Shown piece after piece: positions 1 through 8,942 of a stretch of DNA of 64,000 nucleotides. The stretch spans positions 82,894 through 146,893 of the forward strand of contig JANXMY010000027.1 of assembly GCA_025354405.1 (NCBI GenBank), in the 5' to 3' direction. The stretch's first letter is position 1; each line of letters begins with the position of its first letter. The translations under genes and the position numbers were made by a program. The notes beneath the pieces were generated by a model. It was not told the origin of the DNA. It did no database searches and saw only the letters and a program-made list of their open reading frames with translations. Source of the DNA: Armatimonadota bacterium. Lineage in GTDB: Bacteria; Armatimonadota; Armatimonadia; Armatimonadales; Capsulimonadaceae.

Positions 1-1487
1 GCCGTCAGCGCGAGATCGCCTGCCAGACCATGCAAAAACGCGCCTGCTGCGGCCGTTTCCCAGCCTTCCAGCTTTCCTGCCAGCAGCGCCGCTATGATAC
101 CCGTCAACACGTCCCCTGCGCCACCGGTCGCCATGCCGGGGTTGCTGGTCGTGTTCACAGCGAGCCGTCCAGAGGCATCGGCAGTCAGCGTGCGAGCACC
201 TTTCAGCAGCACGACGCAGCCATACGCCCGTGCCGCGGACTCCACTGCCCCACGCCGATCCGCCTGAACGGCTTTTGTATCCGTTCCCAGCAGCCGGCCC
301 ATCTCACCGGGGTGAGGAGTTAAAACAGTCACAGCCGATCGTTTCCGAATGGTGGAAACTCCCCGGTCGGATTCGAGTGCAAGGCAATTGAGCGCATCGG
401 CATCAATCACCAGCGGCACGGAGCAGCGCGCGACGAACTCACGCACAAACGCCCGCGTATCATCGTCATCCGTTCCGCCGAGACCTGGACCAAGCGCGGC
501 CGCCGTTCCCCGACCCGCCAATGCGAGCGCCTCCTCTACAGAGTGCGCGGAGAAAGTCCCGGCCGCGGTCTGTGTAAGACCACGCGTCATGACCACTGGG
601 CTCACCCGTGCCAGCACAGCATTCCGAATACCCTCGGGGATCGCAAGTGTGACGAGACCCGCTCCGGTTCTCGCCGCCGCCTCAGCCGTTAAGATCGGAG
701 CGCCGACAAAGCCTGCGGAACCGCCGAATACCATGGCGTGACCAAACTGCCCTTTGTTGCTGTCCCGCCCATTCACCCGAGCCGGCAGCCAGCGGGCGAT
801 GTCGGAAGTCTCAGTCACGCCGGCCTGGATCTCATCGGAGCCGAGCAAGGGATGCGGCATTCCAATATCCCCGGCAACGACCTCCCCAGCATACTCCGCT
901 CCTGGAAAGACCATCAAGCCGAATTTAGGCAGTGCGAGAGTCACCGTCACTGCAGCCCGGATGCACGGGCCATCGACCCGCCCCGTATCTGAGTTGAGGC
1001 CCGAAGGCACATCGACGGAGAGAATCGGCACACTGCTCCGGTTCATCGATTCGATCATCTCAGCATAGGGGCCAGTGACACTCCCCTGCAGGCCCGTTCC
1101 CAGCAGAGCGTCTATAATCAGCTCCCCCCACCCGCCTGTAATGGGCGAGTCGGAAGTAAATAAGGCCAGACCAAAAGCCTGCGCCATGCGGTAATTCGCG
1201 GCGGCATCCCCCTGATACTCAGTCGGGGCAGACGCCAGCTGTATCATAACATTCGCGCCATATCGGGTCGCGAGGTGTCGAGCGATTGCAAGGCCATCGC
1301 CGCCGTTGTTGCCCTTGCCGCAGATGACGGTGATGCGCTTGCCCTGGAGCGGTGCAAAACGCGCGGCGACCACTTCGACGATACGAAGCGCAGCGTTCTC
1401 CATCAATACGATTCCGGGAACGCCGTACTCCTCGATCGTAACGCGGTCCATTTCGCGCATCTGAGCTGTGGTGGGTATTTTTATCAT
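1..1487 (-). CDS. nnr: Bifunctional NAD(P)HX epimerase / ADP-dependent dehydratase (3' end outside window)
   Basis: Metabolite-repair enzyme that epimerises and dehydrates hydrated NAD(P)H. Translating the minus strand from ATG at 1487 gives an open frame to the window edge, 495 codons. The YjeF_N epimerase domain comes first (GKGNNGGDG at residues 57-65), then the ribokinase-like dehydratase domain with TPHPGEMGRLLG and, near the cut, NPGMATGGAGDVLTGI. Family members run to about 500-520 residues, so little is missing. The start lies 6 bases after the stop of the aldo/keto reductase, so the two are probably co-transcribed. Identification rests on motifs seen in the translation; the domain order is that of the Nnr/YjeF family. 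Confidence 0.93.
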   Translation of the reverse strand, partial: MIKIPTTAQMREMDRVTIEEYGVPGIVLMENAALRIVEVVAARFAPLQGKRITVICGKGNNGGDGLAIARHLATRYGANVMIQLASAPTEYQGDAAANYRMAQAFGLALFTSDSPITGGWGELIIDALLGTGLQGSVTGPYAEMIESMNRSSVPILSVDVPSGLNSDTGRVDGPCIRAAVTVTLALPKFGLMVFPGAEYAGEVVAGDIGMPHPLLGSDEIQAGVTETSDIARWLPARVNGRDSNKGQFGHAMVFGGSAGFVGAPILTAEAAARTGAGLVTLAIPEGIRNAVLARVSPVVMTRGLTQTAAGTFSAHSVEEALALAGRGTAAALGPGLGGTDDDDTRAFVREFVARCSVPLVIDADALNCLALESDRGVSTIRKRSAVTVLTPHPGEMGRLLGTDTKAVQADRRGAVESAARAYGCVVLLKGARTLTADASGRLAVNTTSNPGMATGGAGDVLTGIIAALLAGKLEGWETAAAGAFLHGLAGDLALT

Positions 1488-1493
1488 CGTGAT

Positions 1494-2438
1494 TTAAAAG
1501 ACTTCCGCGATACGCGCCCGCTCCAACACCGTAATTGGGGCAGCAGCGACAGCACCAACATTTTCCTCGATTTGCATCGGAGTTTTGGCTCCGACGACGA
1601 CGCACGCGACCGCCGGATCGTCCAGCACGAAGCGCAGGGCGGCTTGGGCGGCCGTTCGAGTCCCGTCATTCGACAAAAAGCTCAGCTTGGCTGCAGTTTC
1701 CGTCATGGCTGAGATGTACTCTCGGGGCAGAGAGGCCCGGATATCGCCTTTCGTAAACTCAACGCTGTCGGAGTAGTTCCCAGGGAGAAACCCATTTGCC
1801 AGAGGCTCCCGGGCCAGAATACCGACTTTACGCTGCCGGGCCAGAGGCAAAAGATCAGTCGTCGCCCCCTGATAAAAGAGGCTGTAACCCACTTCGATCA
1901 CCTCCGCCGGCAGGCGGTTTTGGAGGAGCCAGACTCCGTCAGCCGGATCAGCGACCGAAACACCGAAATGGGCGATCTTACCTGCCCGCTTCAGAGCTTC
2001 CAGGGTTTCCCAGGCACGAAACTTCTCCAGCTCCTCGACAGGAGGGTTCATCAGCAGAAAAACGTCCAGGGTTTCCCTGCGCAGCCGCGCCCGGCTTTGC
2101 TCGACAGCATGCGCCAAGGCAAGCGGTGTCCAGTCCGGCTCCAGCGTTCCATCCTGTCGGTAAAAATTGATTCCCGCCTTCGTTACGATCGTCGGCGGTT
2201 GGCCACCCCACTCGGAGAGAACCTCTCCCAGAAGTGCCTCGCTGTGGCCCTGTCCGTAGACGTCCGCCGTGTCGAAGAGAGTGACACCAAGTTCGAGCGC
2301 ACGCCGAAGCGCAGCCTTCGAAACTTCATCGTCAGTCTCTCCATAGGAGTTGCCATAGGCATTGCCACCGATTGCCCAGCAGCCGAAGCCGATCTCTGAA
2401 ACGCGAAGCCCTGTTTTACCAAGCTTGTTCTGACGCAT
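1494..2438 (-). CDS. Aldo/keto reductase
   Basis: NADPH-dependent oxidoreductase of the AKR superfamily, 314 residues, usual length. Seen: N-terminal LGKTGLRVSEIGFGCW, the tetrad Asp56 and Tyr61 in FDTADVYGQGHSE, Lys87 in IVTKAG, and the C-terminal VVVGAKTPMQIEENV cofactor segment. The position usually held by the catalytic His (DLYLLH-like) reads DVFLLMNPP, so His appears replaced by Met or Asn; activity may differ from ordinary AKRs. The ATG directly abuts the TAA of the upstream 105-residue gene, and nnr follows after 6 bases, giving a three-gene minus-strand operon. Substrate cannot be read from sequence. Confidence 0.9.
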   Translation of the reverse strand: MRQNKLGKTGLRVSEIGFGCWAIGGNAYGNSYGETDDEVSKAALRRALELGVTLFDTADVYGQGHSEALLGEVLSEWGGQPPTIVTKAGINFYRQDGTLEPDWTPLALAHAVEQSRARLRRETLDVFLLMNPPVEELEKFRAWETLEALKRAGKIAHFGVSVADPADGVWLLQNRLPAEVIEVGYSLFYQGATTDLLPLARQRKVGILAREPLANGFLPGNYSDSVEFTKGDIRASLPREYISAMTETAAKLSFLSNDGTRTAAQAALRFVLDDPAVACVVVGAKTPMQIEENVGAVAAAPITVLERARIAEVF

Positions 2439-2756
2439 TTAGGCTGCTGCACCAAAAGACTTCTTGGATTTCAATTTCTCATCCAGTCGCTTTGATTCCG
2501 CCCGGGCCGTCAGATAGGCTTTGGCATCGAAAATTGGGAACTTGCTGCCCAGTGCAAGGGCGATGTCATCGGGCAGATCCAGCGCGGTAATTTCTCCCAG
2601 AAAGCTTGGGTTCAGTGCAATAATTGCAGGCAGGTAAAGCATGCCGCTGTCGAACAGCGTCTTTGTATTCTGCGTCGCTCCCGGCGTCTGTGCCCGCAGG
2701 CTGGTGCCGTGCCGAAAGGCATAGAGGCAGAGAGTTTGGGTACGGTCGAGGTTCAA
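2439..2756 (-). CDS. Hypothetical protein, 105 residues
   Basis: No family recognised. The start is TTG with a Shine-Dalgarno AGGAG about 9 bases upstream; an ATG just before it runs straight into a stop, which supports the TTG. The protein has a hydrophobic centre (ALNPSFLGEITALDLPDDIALALGS, written here as LPDDIALALGS) and a basic C-terminus rich in Lys. Its TAA abuts the ATG of the aldo/keto reductase, which argues for a real, translationally coupled gene. A TATACT -10-like hexamer is present upstream in the gap shared with the HD-GYP gene. Confidence 0.6.
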   Translation of the reverse strand: MNLDRTQTLCLYAFRHGTSLRAQTPGATQNTKTLFDSGMLYLPAIIALNPSFLGEITALDLPDDIALALGSKFPIFDAKAYLTARAESKRLDEKLKSKKSFGAAA

Positions 2757-2863
2757 ATCATTCAGCTCCTAGGGATCAATTCCTAAGAGTATACCCAGTC
2801 TTATCCCACTTGCGCGTACCCTCTCCTCTTGCCGCATTCACGCCGATAATTCGAGAAGAACTC

Positions 2864-4264
2864 ATGTCACAAACAATTCTCACAATGTCACCTGATGAGG
2901 CTCCGCACAAAACGCTTTGCCTGGCGGAAGTCCTATCGTCACTCAGCTACGCTCTGGATCTGACCAGCGGGCAGGTGCGGGGACATGCCGAACGTACTTG
3001 CCTCATAGGGATGCGTTTAGGGAGTGCGATCGGTATGGATGAGCAGGCGCTGAGCAGCCTCTATCACGCATTACTGATGAAAGACGCCGGGTGTTCCAGC
3101 AATGCGGCCCGCATGTTTGAGATCTATGGCAGCGACGATATTCAGGCAAAATATGCGTCAAAGATTGTGGACTGGACAAACATTGTCGAAGCAATCAAAT
3201 ATGCTGCTGCCCATACCCTGCCGGAAGGATCCCTGCTGGCCCGCGCGGGCAAAATGGTCAAGCTGGCGAAGATCAAGAATGTTGGAGACCAGCTCATGCA
3301 GGCTCGATGCTCACGCGGGGCACAAATTGCGCTGAGCCTTGGCCTGGGCCAGGAAACCGCGGACTGCATCAAGTATCTCGATGAACACTGGGACGGTCTC
3401 GGCGCACCGCACCATCTTGCCGGGGACGCAATACCCCTGCCCGCCCGGATCGCCTGCCTGGCACAGACACTGGAAGTGTTTGCGCAGACCTTTGGCCTCG
3501 GCCCGGCTTATGAAATGATACGAGCACGGTCTGGCCGCTGGTTTGACCCGGAGCTCGTCCGCGCCGCCCATGAATTTCGCCAGGACGATGGCTTCTGGCA
3601 CTCCATACGTCAGGCACCGCATGCGGCACTGCTTGGCATGGACATCCATGCGGCGACTGAAGCGGCAACTGACGCCCGCGTGGACTCGGTTTGTGATGCG
3701 TTCGCACAGATCGTCGATGCCAAATCACAGTTTACCGGCGAACACTCTACTCGAGTCTGCGTCTACGCTCTGGAGATCGCCGACGGCCTGGGGATCAGAG
3801 GCGAGCGGCGAACGACCCTGCGGCGGGCGGCTCTGCTTCATGACATCGGCAAGCTGGCTGTTCCTAACTCCATTTTGGACAAGAACGGCAAGCCAACCGA
3901 CGAAGAATGGACCTGTATTCGCCGTCACCCACTCCACACCCAGCAAATACTCGAACAGATCAGTGGGTTCGAGCAGATTACAAAGATTGCGGCGGCACAT
4001 CATGAGCGGCTCGACGGCAGAGGCTATTTCTGCGGCTTAACCGGCGACGTTCTCACAGTCGAAATGCGTGCCCTGGCCGTCGCCGATGTTTTCGATGCAC
4101 TCTCGGCTAACCGCCCGTACCGCGATGCCATGCCACTGGACAAAGTATTCTCCATTCTAGAGAGCGACTCACTTGACCCGGACTGTGTCGGCGTTCTCAA
4201 AGAGAGATACCGCACCCAGAGCTTTATTGCTGCGCCGCTAAACCCCTTGGCGCAGGCTGCATAA
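2864..4264 (+). CDS. HD-GYP domain protein with degenerate N-terminal HD half
   Basis: 466 residues from the ATG at 2864 (MSQTILTM). An upstream in-frame start at 2624 would run antisense through the neighbouring gene and is rejected. The C-terminal half carries a cyclic-di-GMP phosphodiesterase-type HD-GYP domain: LLHDIGK, then RRHPLHT and HHERLDGRGYF, where the usual GYP reads GYF. The N-terminal half repeats the layout (HAERTCLIGMRLG, LYHALLMKDAGC) but lacks an HD pair, so it looks like a decayed first HD-GYP copy. No membrane segment or signal peptide. A lipid kinase follows 28 bases downstream. Activity on c-di-GMP is inferred from the family; the altered GYP leaves doubt. Confidence 0.85.
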   Translation: MSQTILTMSPDEAPHKTLCLAEVLSSLSYALDLTSGQVRGHAERTCLIGMRLGSAIGMDEQALSSLYHALLMKDAGCSSNAARMFEIYGSDDIQAKYASKIVDWTNIVEAIKYAAAHTLPEGSLLARAGKMVKLAKIKNVGDQLMQARCSRGAQIALSLGLGQETADCIKYLDEHWDGLGAPHHLAGDAIPLPARIACLAQTLEVFAQTFGLGPAYEMIRARSGRWFDPELVRAAHEFRQDDGFWHSIRQAPHAALLGMDIHAATEAATDARVDSVCDAFAQIVDAKSQFTGEHSTRVCVYALEIADGLGIRGERRTTLRRAALLHDIGKLAVPNSILDKNGKPTDEEWTCIRRHPLHTQQILEQISGFEQITKIAAAHHERLDGRGYFCGLTGDVLTVEMRALAVADVFDALSANRPYRDAMPLDKVFSILESDSLDPDCVGVLKERYRTQSFIAAPLNPLAQAA

Positions 4265-4292
4265 AAACGCACAGGGAGGGGTAAAAGCATCC

Positions 4293-5342
4293 ATGCCTGA
4301 AATTCCCTTAGATCCCAAAATCCAGAAGTGTGTCACCATTATTTTCAACCCGGTTTCCGGGAAAGAGGACCCCGAGAAGCGGAAAAAAATCATCTCGGAG
4401 ACACTTGCCGAACAAGGCTACCGGTGCCAGTTTATCGCGACTACCAAGGAACAGGGCGCAAAGGCGCTGGCAGCGGAAGCGGTCAAGGAGGGCGTAGACC
4501 TGCTGGCCGTCTCCGGCGGCGACGGCACGGTCATGGAAGCGATGGCAGCACTTGTCGGCACACAGATACCGATCGCAGTATTTCCCGCAGGTACCGGCAA
4601 CTTGCTGTCTATCAATCTGGGAATTCCAACCACTGTGCCGGATGCCGTCACCGTCGCGCTTTCGGGTCACATACAGGAACTTGATCTGGTACGCACCGGC
4701 GATGGCCGTTATTTCGCCATTATGGGTGGTCTTGGGGTCGATGCCCAGATGATCGCCGACACAAGCCGTCAGTCGAAAGATAAGCTGGGCAAACTTGCCT
4801 ATTTCGTCTCCGCGGTCAAAAATCTGCCACGCCATCGGGCGTATGTCGATATAACTTTGGACGATGAACCGCCTCTGCGCCGCCGCGTCAAAAGCGTCCT
4901 GCTCGCCAACATGGGGAAGATTACCGGCGGTCTGGATGCGATGCCAACGGCATCCCCGCGTGACGGACTGCTGGATGTCGGTATTCTCAAAACGGCGACA
5001 CTGGGTCAGGGCCTGCGCCTCCTAGGCTACGCACTGCTGGGCCGTGCCCAGGACGACCCGGATTTGGAAGTTTATCAGGTCAAGAAAATCACCCTGCATG
5101 CCCGCTATCCCGAGCCAGTTCAGTTCGACGGAGAAGATGGTGGACGCATACAGAAGCTGACCGCTGAGATCGTGCCCAATGCCGTGCGAATTTGCCTGCC
5201 GGAAAATTCTCCTGCGGTCCTCGATCTCAAGTTCCCACCCGCAGAAACCGCCCAGCGGACAGCAAGACGGCGGCTTCTTATCCCTCTCGCTCTCCTCTCC
5301 GCAGCGATCGGCACTCTTCTCTGGTGGAAATACACCCGTTAA
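4293..5342 (+). CDS. Diacylglycerol/lipid kinase family protein (DagK/YegS-like)
   Basis: 349 residues, about 40 longer than typical because of a C-terminal extension ending in a hydrophobic segment (LLIPLALLSAAIGTLLWW). Seen: IIFNPVSGKEDPEK at the N-terminus, the nucleotide-binding SGGDGTVMEAM, FPAGTGNLLSINLGIP, and a C-terminal beta domain with PVQFDGE. The family phosphorylates diacylglycerol or related lipids at the membrane; the tail probably anchors it. A strong ribosome site AGGGAGGGG precedes the ATG. Its stop overlaps by 4 bases the stop of the convergent oxidoreductase. Exact lipid substrate unknown. Confidence 0.88.
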   Translation: MPEIPLDPKIQKCVTIIFNPVSGKEDPEKRKKIISETLAEQGYRCQFIATTKEQGAKALAAEAVKEGVDLLAVSGGDGTVMEAMAALVGTQIPIAVFPAGTGNLLSINLGIPTTVPDAVTVALSGHIQELDLVRTGDGRYFAIMGGLGVDAQMIADTSRQSKDKLGKLAYFVSAVKNLPRHRAYVDITLDDEPPLRRRVKSVLLANMGKITGGLDAMPTASPRDGLLDVGILKTATLGQGLRLLGYALLGRAQDDPDLEVYQVKKITLHARYPEPVQFDGEDGGRIQKLTAEIVPNAVRICLPENSPAVLDLKFPPAETAQRTARRRLLIPLALLSAAIGTLLWWKYTR

Positions 5343-6358
5343 AGCGGCAAAGTCTGCGTCTGGCCGGTGTCCGCCGCTCGAAGACCGGCTTCCAGTATCT
5401 CCTGCGTAACACGGCTGACTTCCGGGGAGCAAAGGCCGACGACTGGCGAGTTCGTCTCCAGACAATGCAGCAGATATTCGGGGCCATTCCGGCGCGGCGA
5501 GGCTGTTGACGCTGGAGTTACGATCTCCACTGGCTGTCCGGGACGCTGCCAGTGAACTTTATCTCCCACCACGGCCAGAGACCCCCCCGTGCCATAGGCA
5601 ATCGGATTCGCACTTTCGGCATACGGCACAGTCTGCGTCCAGGAAGCCTCTGCGATCCCGAAGGCATGCGGATACCGCATTAAAATGATCGCGTTGTCAT
5701 CGGGGATTGGGTAATCTTTGACAAGCGTTCCACGCAGCCCCGTCACCGAAGTTGGCAGCCCGAGAAATCGTGCATTCATATTTGCGCCGTAGCCGCAGTA
5801 ATCCATCAACGCACCCGCGCCGTTCTTTTCGGCGTCGTAAAGCCACTCCGTAAAATAGGGTGAGCAGCCGATCTCCTTCGGGCCATTGTGTGCTGACCGA
5901 AACTTGATGGAGTTGATCTCCCCAATATCGTCCGTAAGAAGTCGCTGCTCCCACTCCTGAATAGCGGCGGACCAGGCCGTTGGCCAGTTGATGAGCAGCA
6001 GCGTTTTGGCCTCTGCGGCCGCCTTCGCCATACGATTTGCCTGCGCTAGGGTTGCGGCCATCGGCTTTTCGCTGATGACGTGAATTCCCTTCGAAGCGCA
6101 GGCTTCCACGATCTCCGCCCCGGCATTGTTTTCCATCGCCACCTGCACAATGTCCAGATCCTCCCACTTCAGCATTTCCTGCCAGGAGGGATAGGCTCGA
6201 GCGATTCCGAATTCCCCCTGAGCCCGCTCTCGCAGCGGCGCGTTGACGTCGCCCACCGCGACCACCTCCGCATTCGGCAGGGATTGCCAGTGCTGCAGCT
6301 CGCCCCAGATATGGTCATGCACCAGACCGGCCACGCCAACTCGGTAGATTTTCGTCAT
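5339..6358 (-). CDS. Gfo/Idh/MocA family oxidoreductase
   Basis: 339 residues from the ATG at 6358 (MTKIYRVGVAGLVHDH), preceded by GAGGAGAGAAAG; a start 16 codons upstream is less likely. N-terminal Rossmann fold (VGVAGL, then VVAVGDVNAPLRERA), the EKPMAATLAQANRMA segment typical of the family, and a C-terminal alpha/beta domain. These enzymes oxidise or reduce sugars and inositols with NAD(P). The usual GxGxxG is GVAGLVHDH here, a variant seen in some members. It lies just downstream of the bL28 terminator. Substrate unknown. Confidence 0.88.
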   Translation of the reverse strand: MTKIYRVGVAGLVHDHIWGELQHWQSLPNAEVVAVGDVNAPLRERAQGEFGIARAYPSWQEMLKWEDLDIVQVAMENNAGAEIVEACASKGIHVISEKPMAATLAQANRMAKAAAEAKTLLLINWPTAWSAAIQEWEQRLLTDDIGEINSIKFRSAHNGPKEIGCSPYFTEWLYDAEKNGAGALMDYCGYGANMNARFLGLPTSVTGLRGTLVKDYPIPDDNAIILMRYPHAFGIAEASWTQTVPYAESANPIAYGTGGSLAVVGDKVHWQRPGQPVEIVTPASTASPRRNGPEYLLHCLETNSPVVGLCSPEVSRVTQEILEAGLRAADTGQTQTLPL

Positions 6359-6382
6359 CTTTCTCTCCTCTAACATAAGGCA

Positions 6383-6415
6383 CAAAAAAGGCGCAGGGAT
6401 GAACATCCCTGCGCC
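6383..6415 (-). terminator. Rho-independent terminator of rpmB
   Basis: A 12-bp perfect stem (GGCGCAGGGATG at 6390-6401 with CATCCCTGCGCC at 6404-6415) closes on a tiny loop. Read on the minus strand it is followed by a run of six T. It sits 21 bases past the rpmB stop and just ahead of the next minus-strand gene. Confidence 0.92.
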
Positions 6416-6435
6416 CGTTCCGAATATTTTCCAAG

Positions 6436-6687
6436 TTATTTCAGCAGATGTGCTGGCAGCTGCTTCTGTCCAGCGACCATCGCCAGGAAGTTGCGGGAGG
6501 TCAGCATCCGCGCCGCGACTTTGATCCGCTTCTTGCCCTTCGGGGTCTGAATTGTCACCGTCTGCAGGTTGACTTCAAACCGACGCGCCTTCTGCGGAGC
6601 GCGATGCGCCCACGAACCGGAGTGCGGGTGCCGGGTCCAGCGCCCTGCCTGGGCCTTGCGCCCGGTGATATCACAAACTTTTGCCAT
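6436..6687 (-). CDS. rpmB: Large ribosomal subunit protein bL28
   Basis: 83 residues; MAKVCDITGRKAQAGRW at the start, a central basic segment, and the C-terminal VAARMLTSRNFLAM are those of bL28. The usual second Cys of the CxxC zinc pair (CxxCGK) is replaced: the segment reads CDITGR, so this is probably a zinc-free paralogue form. It is a single-gene unit: promoter at 6752-6781 and terminator at 6383-6415. Confidence 0.95.
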   Translation of the reverse strand: MAKVCDITGRKAQAGRWTRHPHSGSWAHRAPQKARRFEVNLQTVTIQTPKGKKRIKVAARMLTSRNFLAMVAGQKQLPAHLLK

Positions 6688-6751
6688 GTTATTTGATGCT
6701 CCTGCGTAATTGTTCTTTAAAATTTGATCTTTTTTGGAAAGATGACCTACT

Positions 6752-6781
6752 AGTATAGCATGCCAATGATGTTTCTGTCAA
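6752..6781 (-). promoter_or_regulatory. Sigma-70-type promoter of rpmB
   Basis: Minus strand: TTGACA (6776-6781), 18-base spacer, TATACT (6752-6757). Expected transcription start near 6745, leaving a leader of roughly 58 bases to the rpmB ATG. It lies in the 108-base gap between rpmB and the RDD gene. Confidence 0.8.
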
Positions 6782-6795
6782 CCGCTCAGTTCGGA

Positions 6796-7686
6796 TTATT
6801 TCACTCCCCGATACTGCTCAAACGCCACCGCCAGATATTCCAGAAAGTCGGCATAATTGACCGAAACCACCCCTGCCGGCGGAGTAATCTCCAGTCGCTG
6901 CATCAAAGGAACGGCAAGGCGCATAGCGGCGCCCTGCTGGACCTGAGGCGGAAGCTGCCAGCGGCGGTCAATATAGTGGCGCACGGCCCGGTACTCCGGC
7001 ACGCTCATCTCGTAGACGTGGCGCCCAATATCCGCCAGGGCGTAATCGGCAAGATGCTCCGGAAGGACGCGCGGGGGCGGGGCCAGAGCTTCCAGGGTCG
7101 GGACGCGCGGGGCACGCTGCTTGACTACCATCGTTCCAGCGATGAAGTCCCCGAGGCGCTGATAACGGGCCGAGAGCATGAGACAGAGCAAAGGGATCAG
7201 GATCACGATGCCTCCGGTCGCCCCGGTCAGCGACTGATGCCCGACGACTCCGGCAATAATAAGCCCCAGAGCAACAATCGGCATCCCGTCCATCAAGCGG
7301 ATCAAATTGCGAACGATGGCAGCATAAATATTAATCGGATAGCCGCCGTCCCGCACCACGCGCAGGCCCATCTGACGCTTCCCGGGAGTCTGTCCGTTCC
7401 AGACCGTCTCAAACCAGATGAAGTAGCCCCAGAGCACGATGAACGCCGCGATGAGCGCCAGCGCGACCTGAGCCTCGGCAAAGAAAGTCCCCAGAGACCT
7501 CGCGACCGCTCCCGCACTGAGGCCAACTAAGAGGGCCAGCAGGCCGAAGACGATCCAAATTCCGACGTAGATCGCCATCTGGATCGCCGTATCAATCAGG
7601 TTCGCCAGGAAACGTGTACCGAGACCCGCCAGCTCATACTCGATCTCGATATTTTCGGGCGTTACGACCAAAATCTCGCGCGACAT
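6796..7686 (-). CDS. RDD family membrane protein
   Basis: 296 residues. The RDD domain is at the N-terminal half: LAGLGTRFLANLIDTAIQ (Arg and Asp of the name), two hydrophobic helices, then WNGQTPGKRQMGLRVV and a third helix. The C-terminal third is soluble. RDD proteins are integral membrane proteins, often of unknown role, some linked to ion transport. Together with the divergent SpoIIM-like gene and the DUF58 gene downstream it forms a group commonly seen with MoxR ATPases, although no MoxR is in view. Confidence 0.88.
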   Translation of the reverse strand: MSREILVVTPENIEIEYELAGLGTRFLANLIDTAIQMAIYVGIWIVFGLLALLVGLSAGAVARSLGTFFAEAQVALALIAAFIVLWGYFIWFETVWNGQTPGKRQMGLRVVRDGGYPINIYAAIVRNLIRLMDGMPIVALGLIIAGVVGHQSLTGATGGIVILIPLLCLMLSARYQRLGDFIAGTMVVKQRAPRVPTLEALAPPPRVLPEHLADYALADIGRHVYEMSVPEYRAVRHYIDRRWQLPPQVQQGAAMRLAVPLMQRLEITPPAGVVSVNYADFLEYLAVAFEQYRGVK

Positions 7687-7716
7687 AGACGGCTCTCTCT
7701 TTGCGGCTTTCTGCGG

Positions 7717-7722
7717 TATACT
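7717..7722 (+). promoter_or_regulatory. -10 element 9 bases before the SpoIIM-like start
   Basis: TATACT, ending 9 bases before the ATG at 7732. A start of transcription 6-8 bases downstream would leave a leader of only a few bases. No ribosome site is seen. No clear -35. Confidence 0.45.
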
Positions 7723-7731
7723 GACTCTACT

Positions 7732-8715
7732 ATGGCGATTGATGAACGCGCCTTTATCAACCAGAAACGGGCGACCTGGGAACAGCTCTCGATCATTGTC
7801 GAGCGCACCAAAAACGGCGGGCTGAAACGGCTTTCGCGCGAAGAGCTGCCTGCCCTCGGTTCACTCTACCGGCGGGCTGCGGCTGACCTCGCGTTTGCTC
7901 GGGCACAAAGTGCCAATCCTAATCTTGTATTATACCTGAATGAGCTGGTCGGCAATGCGCACGGCGTCATTTACGCCGAAGAGTCCGGCGGATGGTCGCG
8001 CTTGGGCCATTTTTTGACCGTCGGCCTGCCGGATGTTCTGCGCCGCCGAATGGCGTTCACTCTGGCCGCCTTCGCGCTGAGCGTCCTCGGGGCATTCATG
8101 GCCTACGCCATTGTGCATCAAACTCCCTCCAACGTCACTATGTTCCTGCCGGATCAGTTCAAATCGTCCTTCGATGCCTGGAAACAGGGCTTCGCCGACC
8201 ACGGCGACGTCTCCGCCGGCGACGGCATCGTGACCTCTTCAATGCTGATGACCCACAACACCCAGTGCGGTATCATGGCGTTTGCATTTGGCATCACCTT
8301 TCTGGCTCCGATCTACTTTATGCTGCAGAACGGCTTCGTGATGGGGGCCTTGATCGCCGTGGTCCAGCCGACCGGGCATCTGTCTTCCATGTGGGCGGGA
8401 ATTCTTCCCCACGGCATCTGCGAGCTGTCCGCCATTTTCATCTGCGGCGGTGCGGGCCTCTGCATCGCCTGGGGCCTGATCGCCCCGGGCCGCCTCTCCC
8501 GATCCGATGCACTCATCTCGAATGGCCGAGACGCCTGCAAAATGATGGTCGGCACAGTTCCGCTTTTCATCATCGCCGGGATTCTCGAGGGCAACGTCTC
8601 CCACGCCTCCCTCCCCCACTGGGTCAAGTTCACGCTCGCCGGAGGCCAATTCGCCGCCCTGATGTACTACATCTACGGCAACCGGTATTTGAATTCGAGA
8701 GAAGTCAAGATGTGA
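7732..8715 (+). CDS. Stage II sporulation protein M-like membrane protein
   Basis: 327 residues. A cytoplasmic N-terminal region (RATWEQLSIIVER, ELPALGSLYRRAAADLAFAR) precedes about five or six membrane helices with the SpoIIM pattern of hydrophobic blocks (FGITFLAPIYFMLQNGFVMG, HGICELSAIFICGGAG). In spore formers SpoIIM is part of the engulfment peptidoglycan machine; in non-spore formers this long form pairs with RDD and DUF58 proteins and its role is unknown. Divergent from the RDD gene, 45 bases apart. Confidence 0.87.
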   Translation: MAIDERAFINQKRATWEQLSIIVERTKNGGLKRLSREELPALGSLYRRAAADLAFARAQSANPNLVLYLNELVGNAHGVIYAEESGGWSRLGHFLTVGLPDVLRRRMAFTLAAFALSVLGAFMAYAIVHQTPSNVTMFLPDQFKSSFDAWKQGFADHGDVSAGDGIVTSSMLMTHNTQCGIMAFAFGITFLAPIYFMLQNGFVMGALIAVVQPTGHLSSMWAGILPHGICELSAIFICGGAGLCIAWGLIAPGRLSRSDALISNGRDACKMMVGTVPLFIIAGILEGNVSHASLPHWVKFTLAGGQFAALMYYIYGNRYLNSREVKM

Positions 8716-8942
8716 TGAGATATTCGAAGGGGGATACCGGGAATTGACGAAGATTTGTTTACCTGCGTTGTTTTCGTCTAATCCACTTTATAACGGATTC
8801 CACACTTATCATAATAAGTGCCTGAACTTAATTCGGTTAAACTATTCTAGAGAGCCAATGATACGATTTTACTCTCAATATTCTGTTTTCTGCTTGTGCA
8901 GATAGTTTAACTTAATTCCGAATTCCTACTTACGCAAAGCCC

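Noticed and set aside
6760..7530. 256-codon plus-strand frame
   Set aside because: Antisense of the RDD gene; Gln/His/Arg-rich shadow.
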